Positions 28,293 through 36,979 of a stretch of DNA of 61,452 nucleotides are shown here, one piece after another. A program made the translations under genes and the position numbers. The first letter of the stretch is position 1. Each line of letters begins with the position of its first letter. The DNA is from an uncultured Flaviramulus sp. (GTDB lineage: Bacteria > Bacteroidota > Bacteroidia > Flavobacteriales > Flavobacteriaceae): positions 1 to 61,452 of the forward strand of contig CANKVS010000019.1 in the NCBI GenBank assembly GCA_947487155.1. Direction: 5' to 3'. The notes below the pieces were generated by a model. The model saw nothing but the letters and a program-made list of their open reading frames with translations. It was not told the DNA's origin and made no database searches.

Positions 28293-29378
28293 ATGAATCC
28301 TGCATATCCAGACCTTATATATAATGGCGTTGTTTTATGTTTAAATCTGCAACTCATAATCTTAGGCGTTTTTAAAATACTATCAAAGGAAAAAAGAAAT
28401 ACAATGATTGGTTTGTTCTCTACATTCTTAGGCTTGGGTTTTATTTACAATTTGTATTGGCACTTATTTAAAGATAGCCTGTTTTTTTCGGCCTTATTAG
28501 CTGGATATAAAAGTTTCTTTTTTGCGCCATTAATATACTTATATATGTCTCTTATAAAAACCAGAAAAAATGCGAACAGACATATATTATACCATTTAAT
28601 AACACCTACATTTTTATTTGTTTCTTATATAATAATTAAATTTATTTTTAAAGATTTTTATTTAAAATTCTATAAAGAAATTGTTTATTCAGTTATTTTT
28701 ATTCACAGTATCATATATAGTTTTTATTTGTGTATTGGTACAGCACTTTTTAAAAACATAGGCACATTATTAAAACCTCAAATTAAAAAAAGGTATCTGT
28801 TCTTTTATTATGGCTTAATAATATATTGTTTACAGGGTTATATTAAGGAAATAATTGAATTCTTGTTTTCAATACATTATTCTCCAGAAACTTACTTTAT
28901 TATATCTCGTTACATAACAAAGCCTTTGGGGATGATTTATAAGCTATATGTTATATTTTTTCTACTAATTGAATCGCATAAATTGAAAACGTTTTTATTT
29001 GGTAAACGAATTTTTAATAATGCAGAAATTACAATCAACAAATCTGATATTCAATCTTTTTTGAATGATAAACTAATTGCACAGAAACTATTTAAAGACC
29101 TTAATTATAATATTCAAAATGATCTTAAACTAAATAATATTTCAGAAAAGCATTTTAAATTTTATTTAAAAAAGGAATATAATATGACTATTAAAGAATA
29201 TATTAATACGTTAAGGATTAAAGAGTTTAAAGCATTGTTATCTAACCAAGAGAATGATAAATACGATATTACTAGTATTTCTATTTTAGCTGGATTTAAG
29301 TCTAAAGCTACGTTTTACAGAGTATTCAAGGATATGGAGGGTATAACGCCTAAAAACTACAAAAAAACAATTGATTGA
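28293..29378 (+). CDS. AraC family transcriptional regulator with membrane N-terminus
   Basis: 361 residues from ATG 28293 (MNPAYPDLIYNG); the frame could be extended to a TTG at 28281. Residues ~1-235 contain about seven hydrophobic segments, and residues ~255-361 an AraC/XylS-type helix-turn-helix (ISILAGFKSKATFYRVFKDMEGITPKNYKK). The plan is that of membrane-embedded AraC sensors of Bacteroidota, thought to receive an extracytoplasmic or lipid signal and act on DNA at the membrane. No target operon is evident; it converges on the adhesin cluster. Very AT-rich. Confidence 0.82.
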   Translation: MNPAYPDLIYNGVVLCLNLQLIILGVFKILSKEKRNTMIGLFSTFLGLGFIYNLYWHLFKDSLFFSALLAGYKSFFFAPLIYLYMSLIKTRKNANRHILYHLITPTFLFVSYIIIKFIFKDFYLKFYKEIVYSVIFIHSIIYSFYLCIGTALFKNIGTLLKPQIKKRYLFFYYGLIIYCLQGYIKEIIEFLFSIHYSPETYFIISRYITKPLGMIYKLYVIFFLLIESHKLKTFLFGKRIFNNAEITINKSDIQSFLNDKLIAQKLFKDLNYNIQNDLKLNNISEKHFKFYLKKEYNMTIKEYINTLRIKEFKALLSNQENDKYDITSISILAGFKSKATFYRVFKDMEGITPKNYKKTID

Positions 29379-29384
29379 CAAAAT

Positions 29385-29482
29385 TACCTGAGTTCTACAA
29401 TTTCGACAGAGCGAAGCATGAGTGACGAGAAATCTGAGAATAATGAGATTCCTCCTCGTTCCTCGTTCGGAATGACAAAATT
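29385..29482. repeat. Interspersed repeat block after the AraC gene
   Basis: Holds a TTTCGACAGAGCGAAGC segment, a GTGACGAGAAATCTGAG segment and a GTTCCTCGTTCGGAATGAC segment, all of the short repetitive type found between genes of flavobacteria. It occupies much of the 250-base gap between the AraC regulator and the convergent OmpA/PD40 gene. Confidence 0.5.
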
Positions 29483-29542
29483 AATTATTTTTAGCATTAA
29501 AGCATTGACAATAAACTGGTTAATAGTCGAATTCAGGTAAAT

Positions 29543-29590
29543 AAAAAAGCCTTTCAATCCCAATAGTTATTGCGAGGAAAGGCTTAATTA
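29543..29590 (-). terminator. Terminator of the adhesin-PorP-OmpA cluster
   Basis: AAGCCTTTC (29547-29555) pairs with GAAAGGCTT (29577-29585), with an inner CAATA/TATTG pairing. On the minus strand the stem is followed by TTTTTTAT. It lies about 40 bases past the stop of the OmpA/PD40 gene. Confidence 0.65.
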
Positions 29591-29630
29591 CCTAATTTGG
29601 TTAAAATTATGGTTGGTTAGTAATTATTGA

Positions 29631-31514
29631 TTAATTAAGAATTGTAAATTCACAACGTCTGTTAATATCGTATTCTTCATCATCACAAATTCCTTCTTTT
29701 ACACATTGGTTAAGAGGTTGCATTTCACCATAACCAATACTTCTTAAACGTTCTCTTTCTATACCTTGACTAACTAAATACTCTAGGGTTGAAGCTGCTC
29801 TTCGTTTAGATAAATTTAAATTGTATTGATTTGGACCTCTAGCATCGGTATGTGCAGATACTTCTATTTCCATAGATGGGTATTTCTTCATTAAATCTAC
29901 CAACACATTTAAAGTTACTGCGGCGTCATCACGTATACTAGATTTATCGAAATCGAAATAAATTTTTTCTAACTCTACTTGCACATCTCCTTTTTCGTTT
30001 TCTTTTACACGCTCTTCAGCATCGGCAAAAGATTCTAAAGACAAGTAAATATTATGCTGTACTTTTCCTTTATTATCAGTTGAAAACTCAACATCTTGTG
30101 GTATGTATGCTTTACGGGTTCCTCTTACTTTATATTTTTTATTTGGTTCTATTTTAAACAAATAATTAGCATCTTCGCCAACTATAGTGTCTTGAATAAC
30201 ACGATTGGTTTCATCAAACAATGTTACCAGGGCACCAACAAGTAATTCCTTACTATTTTTATCTTGTACAACGCCTTCAACTTGGTATTTAGTTAGCATA
30301 TTTTCTTCTCTAACAAAACCATAAAGTCTATCGTACCCTGATTTGTTAGATGACACAAAACCTTTGTTATCTTTTTCGCGTATTACATAAGCAAAATCAT
30401 CTAAACTGCTATTTATAGAACGCCCTAAGTTAACTGGCTTATCAAAATTACCATTAACCATATTGCTTCTAAACACATCTAATCCACCATAACCTTGATG
30501 GCCAATTGATGAGAAATAAAGCACATTATAATTACTCATAAACGGAAATTGTTCTCTGTGCTTTGTATTAATAGTTGTTCCTAAATTCTCTGGTTCGCCA
30601 TAGGTACCATCATCGTTTATTGCTACTTTATAAATATCGAAGCTTCCTAAAGTTCCTGGCATATCTGAAGCAAAATAGAGTGTTTTTTCATCTTTACTTA
30701 GTGCAGGATGTTCTGTACTATATGCATTTGAAGTAAATGGTAACGCCGTTACGTTTGTCCAATTACCGTCTACCAATTCCGCTTTATAAATTTTAATATG
30801 CGCAATTCTCTGTTCGTCTGTTTTTTTACGAGTTGTATTGGTTCTATTAAAATACATGGTGTTACCGTCTTTGGTAAAAACAGCATTACTCTCGTGTGAA
30901 TTGGTATTAATAGCTTCTGGGAAAGGTGTAATACCTTCTAAAGCATCATTAGTTAACGTTGCACTATACAAATCTAAGTATGGCAAATTATTCCATGAAT
31001 ACGATGGGTTTTCAGTATTTCTTGCCGAAGCAAATGCCACCTTATTTTCGCCATAAAATGATAACCCAAAATCGCTACTTGAGTTTTGGTTATTCATTTG
31101 TGCAAGTTTAAACGTATGCGGCGTTGTTTTTTCTAAGTTCTCAATAAACGCATTAGTATTTATACTTGTATTATAATATCTACTTAAATGCTTATCGGCT
31201 AACTTATAATCTTTCACCCCTTTTAAAGCTTGTGCATATCTAAAATGATATTCAATATCAATGGAATCGCCATATTCAACAAATAGTTCTCTATATGTTT
31301 TTATTGCTTTTTGAAGGCTGGTATTATAGTAATAACTATCTGCTAAATTTTGAAGCACTTCTTGTGTACGATTTTTAGTTTCGTATGTTTCAGCAGCTTC
31401 GGTATAAGCTCTTATTTCAAAAAGCTTATTTGCGCGTTTTAAATTTCCTTTTTGTGCTAATGCCATTCCACTAACTAATAAAAGGCTTGCAAGTATGTAT
31501 ATTTGTTTTTTCAT
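29631..31514 (-). CDS. OmpA family protein with TPR and PD40 repeats (adhesin cluster)
   Basis: About 627 residues from ATG 31514 (MKKQIYILASLL, cleaved after ALAQ); an ATG 12 bases upstream would only lengthen the n-region. TPR-like helices (~20-130), PD40 beta-propeller blades (FTKDGNTMYFNR, LSKDEKTLYFASDMPG, MSNYNVLYFSSIGHQGYGG), a carboxypeptidase-regulatory-like domain (~420-490) and a C-terminal OmpA domain (IYFDFDKSSIRDDA, AHTDARG, SKRRAASTLEYL). Paralog of the protein at 752-2377 and resembling PorE-type cell-envelope anchors. Last gene of the three-gene cluster, nineteen bases after PorP/SprF. Confidence 0.88.
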   Translation of the reverse strand: MKKQIYILASLLLVSGMALAQKGNLKRANKLFEIRAYTEAAETYETKNRTQEVLQNLADSYYYNTSLQKAIKTYRELFVEYGDSIDIEYHFRYAQALKGVKDYKLADKHLSRYYNTSINTNAFIENLEKTTPHTFKLAQMNNQNSSSDFGLSFYGENKVAFASARNTENPSYSWNNLPYLDLYSATLTNDALEGITPFPEAINTNSHESNAVFTKDGNTMYFNRTNTTRKKTDEQRIAHIKIYKAELVDGNWTNVTALPFTSNAYSTEHPALSKDEKTLYFASDMPGTLGSFDIYKVAINDDGTYGEPENLGTTINTKHREQFPFMSNYNVLYFSSIGHQGYGGLDVFRSNMVNGNFDKPVNLGRSINSSLDDFAYVIREKDNKGFVSSNKSGYDRLYGFVREENMLTKYQVEGVVQDKNSKELLVGALVTLFDETNRVIQDTIVGEDANYLFKIEPNKKYKVRGTRKAYIPQDVEFSTDNKGKVQHNIYLSLESFADAEERVKENEKGDVQVELEKIYFDFDKSSIRDDAAVTLNVLVDLMKKYPSMEIEVSAHTDARGPNQYNLNLSKRRAASTLEYLVSQGIERERLRSIGYGEMQPLNQCVKEGICDDEEYDINRRCEFTILN

Positions 31515-31533
31515 AATTGTAGTCATTTAATTT

Positions 31534-32490
31534 TTAGAAGAACCTTGGTGAACGATCGTAACCGTTTTTAAATCCAAATAAATCGACATCAAACAAAATA
31601 AATATTTCATGAGAGCCAGAATTAAAACTTCCTAAGTTAGTTGTTGTATAATCGTATGCATATCCTATTCTTAAATCGGGTGCAACTCTAAAATTTATTA
31701 AAGCACTTACAGCATCACCTACTCTATAACCCAAACCAGCTTCTAGTTTTTCGTTAATAAGTACGTTGGCTGTAACATCCATAGCCAAAGGCGATCCTTT
31801 TACAGCTTTAGCCATAAATGCGGGTTTAAATTTTAGGTTTTCATTAATATCGAAAACATACCCTCCTGTAAGAAAGAAATGAATATCCTGAACACCTGTT
31901 GCTGCAATGCCATTTTCAGATTCAATATGTTTTGATGTTAGCATATTTGGTGCCGATAATCCTAAATAATAGTCATCGGTGAAAAAGAAAGCTCCAATTC
32001 CTAAATTAGGAAATGCTTTACTTATGTTTTCGTTAAAAGCAACATCTGTATTAACACCTCCCGATTGCAAGATGAATCCATCAAAAGTTGTATCGAAAAA
32101 TGTAAATCCTGCTTTTAAACCTAAACTCAGTTTACTTTCTAAACCTACTGGTAACACATAAGCAAAGTCTGCAAATATGTTATTTTCATTCACCACATCA
32201 CCAATATTATCGTTGGTAAAGGATATGCCTAATTCTATTTTTTCATTAATAGGAGTATGTGCAAAAAAGCTTCCTGTTTTTGGTGCACCTTCTAAACCTA
32301 CCCATTGGGTTCTATACAAACCGCCTAAGTTTAATATGCCTTCGTTGGCAGTAGCATAAGCTGGATTAACCACACTCATGTTATACATATATTGCGTAAA
32401 CTGAGGGTCTTGTTGCCCAAAACTTTGTAACGACACTAAAGTCAGACTTAACAAAGCAATTATTTTATGATATATATTTAAATGTTTCAT
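31534..32490 (-). CDS. PorP/SprF family type IX secretion membrane protein
   Basis: 318 residues with signal peptide (~1-25, cleaved after QSFGQ). It starts QDPQFTQYMYNMSVVNPAYA, the hallmark of the PorP/SprF family, followed by a predicted outer-membrane beta-barrel ending FGFKNGYDRSPRFF. In Flavobacterium, SprF is specifically needed to place SprB, a type-B-CTD adhesin, on the cell surface. The adjacent type-B adhesin upstream is therefore its likely client. Confidence 0.92.
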   Translation of the reverse strand: MKHLNIYHKIIALLSLTLVSLQSFGQQDPQFTQYMYNMSVVNPAYATANEGILNLGGLYRTQWVGLEGAPKTGSFFAHTPINEKIELGISFTNDNIGDVVNENNIFADFAYVLPVGLESKLSLGLKAGFTFFDTTFDGFILQSGGVNTDVAFNENISKAFPNLGIGAFFFTDDYYLGLSAPNMLTSKHIESENGIAATGVQDIHFFLTGGYVFDINENLKFKPAFMAKAVKGSPLAMDVTANVLINEKLEAGLGYRVGDAVSALINFRVAPDLRIGYAYDYTTTNLGSFNSGSHEIFILFDVDLFGFKNGYDRSPRFF

Positions 32491-32517
32491 TGTTTCTTAA
32501 ATTTTGCTTTATCTAAA

Positions 32518-35500
32518 TTATCGACTTAAGTATAATCGTCCTTGTTCTGGTTTATTTGTACCATCATTAAAATTGAATATGTAGAAGTAAACACCCACTG
32601 GTAAATCGCCTTTTCCTAAAGATCCAGACTGATTTGATTTACCGTTAAATCGAGGTGTACTTGCATTTCCTTTGTAAATAGTTGTTCCGTATCGATTAAA
32701 AATCTCTATTTCGAAATTTGGATACAACACATTTAAATTATTATAGTCGAAAGTATCGTTAGTACCATCACCATTTGGGGAGAACCCATCTGGTAAAACT
32801 AATTTTCCGCAAGAGGTAAGATCTGGATTAACTTGTAATCGTACACTACTTTCGCAACCTGTGGTAGCATCATATAATGCTGCATAGTATGTTGTTTGAA
32901 TTGAAAGCACCGTTGTGTTTGTTATAAGCGATCCTCCTGTTGCTGCATCGTACCAAACCACATTATTTAAAGCTGAAGTATATTCTGAAATATTCAAAGT
33001 TAAATCGTTAATTGTTGGGGTATCGTTGATACATAATTCTAAATTTGAATTAATAAGGGTTGGTGTTGCAACATCATTAATAGTTACATTAACTTGAGTA
33101 TTGCCAGATGATTCACAACCAGAAGCGTTTGTTTGCGTTCCGTAATAATCTTCACCATCAATTAAAGCATCGGTGGTGTTTAAAACTATCGTTTGTGCTG
33201 CATCGTCATACCAAATTATAGTACCCGACGAAGATATATTCCCATCTAAATCTGCAACCGTAGGATTATCTACTAAGCAAAATTCTGGGTTAATATTTAT
33301 TGCAACTGGTGCTGGTGTATCTCCAATAGTAACTATTACTTCTGCGGTAGCATTGTTTAAACAAGGCACTACGGCTGCAACAGTGTATGTATATATTCCA
33401 GCTACATCAACATTAGGGTCAAACTCTCCTGTGCCACTTGTTAAAGCTGGAGACCAAGTTCCTCCTGTATGCGCGCCTCCTAAAAGAGGAAATAAATCTG
33501 TAACACCATCAATAACACATATGTTTACTGTAGTATCTGCCCCAGCAATAGGAGCTTGCGTTACTGTTACAACCACTTCGCTTGTATCTGTACCACAAGC
33601 GTTTGTTACGGTATATATATATGTTCCATCTACATCAACTAACGGATCGAAAACTCCAGTTCCACTAGCTAAAGTAGGAGACCAAGTTCCTCCAACATCT
33701 GCGCTTCCTATAAGTGCAAATAAATCGGTTGTTCCATTGTTACTACAAACATCTAAAGTATTATCTGTTCCAGCATTTAATGGTTCGTCTATAGCTACTG
33801 TAATGGTTGCGCTATCATCAACACAAGGTGCTGAAGCTGTTACATGATATGTAAATTGATAATTGTTAGCACTAAAACCTGTTACATCATATGCTGTGGG
33901 GCTTATTACAACTGTTCCTGTATTATCTGGACCTTCATACCAAGTTCCTCCAACATCTTGAGAGCCATCTAAACCATCAAAGAGATTTATTGTTGTAGTA
34001 TTACATTCAGAAATTCCAGGATTAGTAGGAGTTCCAGGATTTGGAGATTGATAAATAGTTACTACAACTTCTGTTCTTACTGAAGATTCGCAATTTGTTG
34101 TAGCATCTGTTTGAGTTGCATAGTAGGTTTCTCCATCTACTAAATCTATTGTTCCTGCTAAAGCAGTGCCTCCTGTAGCTTCATCATACCATTGGATGTT
34201 TGTTCCAGTAGCAGATAAATCGCCAACAGTAGCACTATTACAAAATTCTGGTGTTGCTGATGTTACTGTTGGCGCTGGAGCATCGTTGATTATAATACTA
34301 ACAGTGACAAGAACATCGTCGCAAGTACCAATATCATCTACATTATATGTAAAATTGTATGTACCTGTTGATAAACCATCAATGGTTACTAAGTTTGCAC
34401 TTAAAGCTCCTGTTAAATCATCATCTAACCAAACTCCCGTTTGATCTTCTCCTTCTAATAAATCGAATAAATTATAGGTTTGTGCTGTTGTTATATTGGC
34501 AATACAAAACTCTTCTGGTGTATTTGCTGTACCAGATTCTGGTGCATCTTCAACTGTAATTACAACTGTTGTGCTGTTTGTACAACCATTCGCTGCGGCT
34601 ATACTATACGTGAAATTATACGATCCAATAGCGAGTGTTGTTAAATCTACATCGCTTCCTGTTAATGCCCCTGTTGCATCATCATCATTCCAAGTTCCTC
34701 CTGAATCTTCTCCTGTTAATGTTCCAAATAAATCTAATGGCGAGTTTGCCGCTAAATCATTTTCGCAATATGTTGGTGATGATGGTGTACCTGTATTTGG
34801 TTGTGGTAATATAATAAGTTGAACTGTAACATCTACATCGGTACATGTTCCTATTGGAGGCACTGAATAGGTATAGTTATATGTTCCATCAATAAATCCT
34901 GTTATATCTACATCGCTGGTTGTGGTTAATCCTGATGTATCTGTTCCAATATACCATGTGCCGTTTGTATCTTGTGTGCCATCTAATAACGAAAACAAAT
35001 CGAAAGGTGAATTTGTTGCAATGTCTTCTTCACAAATTTCTGCTGCTGTTAAAGCATTGCCTGATTCTGGTGCATCCTCAACCGTAACTACTACTGTTGT
35101 GCTGTTTGTACAACCATTCGCTGCGGCTATACTATACGTAAAATTATACGATCCAATAGCGAGTGTTGTTAAATCTACATCGCTTCCTGTTAATGCTCCT
35201 GTTGCATCATCATCATTCCAAGTTCCTCCTGAATCTTCTCCTATTAATGTTCCAAATAAATCTAATGGCGAGTTTGCCGCTAAATCATTTTCGCAATATG
35301 TTGGTGATGATGGTGTACCTGTATTTGGTTGTGGTAATATAATAAGTTGAACTGTAACATCTACATCGGTACATGTTCCTATTGGAGGCACTGAATAGGT
35401 ATAGTTATATGTTCCATCGGTAAATCCTGTTATATCTACATCACTGGTTGTAGTTAACCCTGATGTATCTGTTCCAATATACCATGTGCCATTTGTATCT

Positions 35501-36696
35501 TGTGTGCCATCTAATAACGAAAACAAATCGAAAGGTGAATTTGTTGCAATGTCTTCTTCACAAATTTCTGCTGCTGTTAAAGCATTGCCTGATTCTGGTG
35601 CATCTTCAACTGTAATTACAACTGTTGTGCTGGCTTGAGGACAAGTTCCGTTACTTGGTACAGTATACGTAAATGTATAAGTACCTGGTGTTGTAAGTGT
35701 CGTTACATTTACAGTACCTAAATGCCCGTTAGATGTTGTAAGTGGCCCAGACCATGTTCCTACGGTAGCTGGTAAACCTCCTAACTCATCATATAAATTA
35801 AAATCTGCCACTGTTGATATATCATCTACACAATATTGTAAACTACCAGATGTTCCTGCATCTATAGGTATGTCTATAGTAACATCAACTGCCACTGGAT
35901 TACTATCACAAAAAACGCCATCAACTTGTACATAATAAGTATTTCCATCTACTAATGCGGTTGCTGATGATAAGGCTGGCGGAATAGGATCTCCAGAACC
36001 ATCCAAATTTTCATACCAACTATGAGCATCTGGTGTTCCTGGATTCAAATCTGCAATAGTTGGATTTGTATCTGAACAAAATGGTTGTAGTATTGAAGGT
36101 GTTGGATCATTTGGTGCTACAAAAATTGCAGTGCTCCCAATTTCTAATTGACTTCTACATCCACCATTATCAACAAATACTACAAAGAAATTAGTAGCTC
36201 CACTAGGTAAAGGATCAGTTCCATTTGCTAGTGTTGTTAAATTAAAATCGGTATAAACTTCTACCGAACCTCCAATTGGAGTATTGGGTTGTAAAACGTC
36301 ATCTATATAAGTTTGTACTGTAGGATTCTCATTACTACAATAAATACCGTCTAAATTTTGACCAGATTCATTGACTTGAAAATCAATAGTTATCGATATT
36401 CTTGTTCCGCAAGAACCCGAATCATCGTCTACATAATATGTTCCTTCGTCAACTAATTGTGTACTATTGAATGGACTTCCTGCTGTTGAAGCAGCATACC
36501 AAGCAATACCATTACCTCCATCTATAGCATAAGCATTTAAATCGTTAAATGTAAATCCAGAAGCATCGCAAATTGGTGGTGGGGTTGGGTCGGGAATTGT
36601 TGGACATTGTGCATTTACCGAAAATGCCGTCCAAATAAAAATCACAATAGAACATGCGTAATTAATTGCACGTCTATACAAGGGCTGTGTTTTCAT
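32518..36696 (-). CDS. Large surface adhesin with Ig-like repeats and type B T9SS sorting domain
   Basis: 1392 residues. A signal peptide (~1-29, ending SVNAQ) is followed by repeated beta-sandwich units of about 85-90 residues with recurring CES, GTW and TYNYTYSV patterns, rich in Thr, Asp and Gly and very poor in Lys. The C-terminal ~95 residues are the gliding-motility-associated type B CTD (PDGFSPNGDGTND, FNRYGTTIYKG, LPVGVYFYIFN), so export by the T9SS and SprF-dependent surface attachment are expected. A two-domain block is duplicated almost perfectly in tandem (34535-35590). Adhesion or gliding is inferred, not shown. Confidence 0.9.
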   Translation of the reverse strand: MKTQPLYRRAINYACSIVIFIWTAFSVNAQCPTIPDPTPPPICDASGFTFNDLNAYAIDGGNGIAWYAASTAGSPFNSTQLVDEGTYYVDDDSGSCGTRISITIDFQVNESGQNLDGIYCSNENPTVQTYIDDVLQPNTPIGGSVEVYTDFNLTTLANGTDPLPSGATNFFVVFVDNGGCRSQLEIGSTAIFVAPNDPTPSILQPFCSDTNPTIADLNPGTPDAHSWYENLDGSGDPIPPALSSATALVDGNTYYVQVDGVFCDSNPVAVDVTIDIPIDAGTSGSLQYCVDDISTVADFNLYDELGGLPATVGTWSGPLTTSNGHLGTVNVTTLTTPGTYTFTYTVPSNGTCPQASTTVVITVEDAPESGNALTAAEICEEDIATNSPFDLFSLLDGTQDTNGTWYIGTDTSGLTTTSDVDITGFTDGTYNYTYSVPPIGTCTDVDVTVQLIILPQPNTGTPSSPTYCENDLAANSPLDLFGTLIGEDSGGTWNDDDATGALTGSDVDLTTLAIGSYNFTYSIAAANGCTNSTTVVVTVEDAPESGNALTAAEICEEDIATNSPFDLFSLLDGTQDTNGTWYIGTDTSGLTTTSDVDITGFIDGTYNYTYSVPPIGTCTDVDVTVQLIILPQPNTGTPSSPTYCENDLAANSPLDLFGTLTGEDSGGTWNDDDATGALTGSDVDLTTLAIGSYNFTYSIAAANGCTNSTTVVITVEDAPESGTANTPEEFCIANITTAQTYNLFDLLEGEDQTGVWLDDDLTGALSANLVTIDGLSTGTYNFTYNVDDIGTCDDVLVTVSIIINDAPAPTVTSATPEFCNSATVGDLSATGTNIQWYDEATGGTALAGTIDLVDGETYYATQTDATTNCESSVRTEVVVTIYQSPNPGTPTNPGISECNTTTINLFDGLDGSQDVGGTWYEGPDNTGTVVISPTAYDVTGFSANNYQFTYHVTASAPCVDDSATITVAIDEPLNAGTDNTLDVCSNNGTTDLFALIGSADVGGTWSPTLASGTGVFDPLVDVDGTYIYTVTNACGTDTSEVVVTVTQAPIAGADTTVNICVIDGVTDLFPLLGGAHTGGTWSPALTSGTGEFDPNVDVAGIYTYTVAAVVPCLNNATAEVIVTIGDTPAPVAININPEFCLVDNPTVADLDGNISSSGTIIWYDDAAQTIVLNTTDALIDGEDYYGTQTNASGCESSGNTQVNVTINDVATPTLINSNLELCINDTPTINDLTLNISEYTSALNNVVWYDAATGGSLITNTTVLSIQTTYYAALYDATTGCESSVRLQVNPDLTSCGKLVLPDGFSPNGDGTNDTFDYNNLNVLYPNFEIEIFNRYGTTIYKGNASTPRFNGKSNQSGSLGKGDLPVGVYFYIFNFNDGTNKPEQGRLYLSR
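34535..35590 (-). repeat. Near-identical 528-bp tandem duplication in the adhesin gene
   Basis: Units 34535-35062 and 35063-35590 align with a constant offset of 528 bases (176 codons), and a third partial copy of the first ~45 bases begins at 35591. The translated units differ at only a few residues (for example GFT/GFI, GTLI/GTLT, VVV/VVI). Each unit contains two Ig-like domains. Confidence 0.9.
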
Positions 36697-36921
36697 GAAA
36701 TAGGTTAATTAGGGTTAAAGTTAATAGCATCTTTTTCAATTTTTATTGAAAATTTGGTTCATTATAATCTTTATTCAGTAATATATTTCGTGCAATATAA
36801 ATAATATTTTTGTATTTCATCGTATTTATTTACTTTTTATCGCATTTATTTTACACTTAATCGATAAGTATATAGGTTTAATCCTACTTAAAGCCTGTGA
36901 TTACCGTACATAATAAAGCAC

Positions 36922-36961
36922 AAAAAAGAGCCTTCCTAAAATTTTAGGAAGGCTCTTTTTT
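36922..36961 (-). terminator. Strong terminator of the act-cox operon
   Basis: A perfect 40-base palindrome: AAAAAAGAGCCTTCCTAAAA (36922-36941) followed directly by its reverse complement (36942-36961). It lies just past the coxA stop and has T-runs in both directions, so it could also end read-through from the other side. The rest of the 36697-36979 gap is AT-rich and shows no gene. Confidence 0.85.
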
Positions 36962-36979
36962 TAATGTTTTAAAGAAATA

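Noticed and set aside
34166..35350. Long plus-strand open frames opposite the adhesin gene
   Set aside because: They mirror the repetitive, biased codons of the adhesin on the other strand, are duplicated with it, and lack starts or promoters of their own.
34535..35590. CRISPR-like repeat array
   Set aside because: The repeats are 528 bases long, contiguous and in coding frame; there are no short repeats with unique spacers and no cas genes.
36734..36755. Small palindrome (TTCAAT...ATTGAA) upstream of the adhesin gene as an operator
   Set aside because: Such short AT-rich palindromes are expected by chance in this composition, and no promoter box accompanies it.
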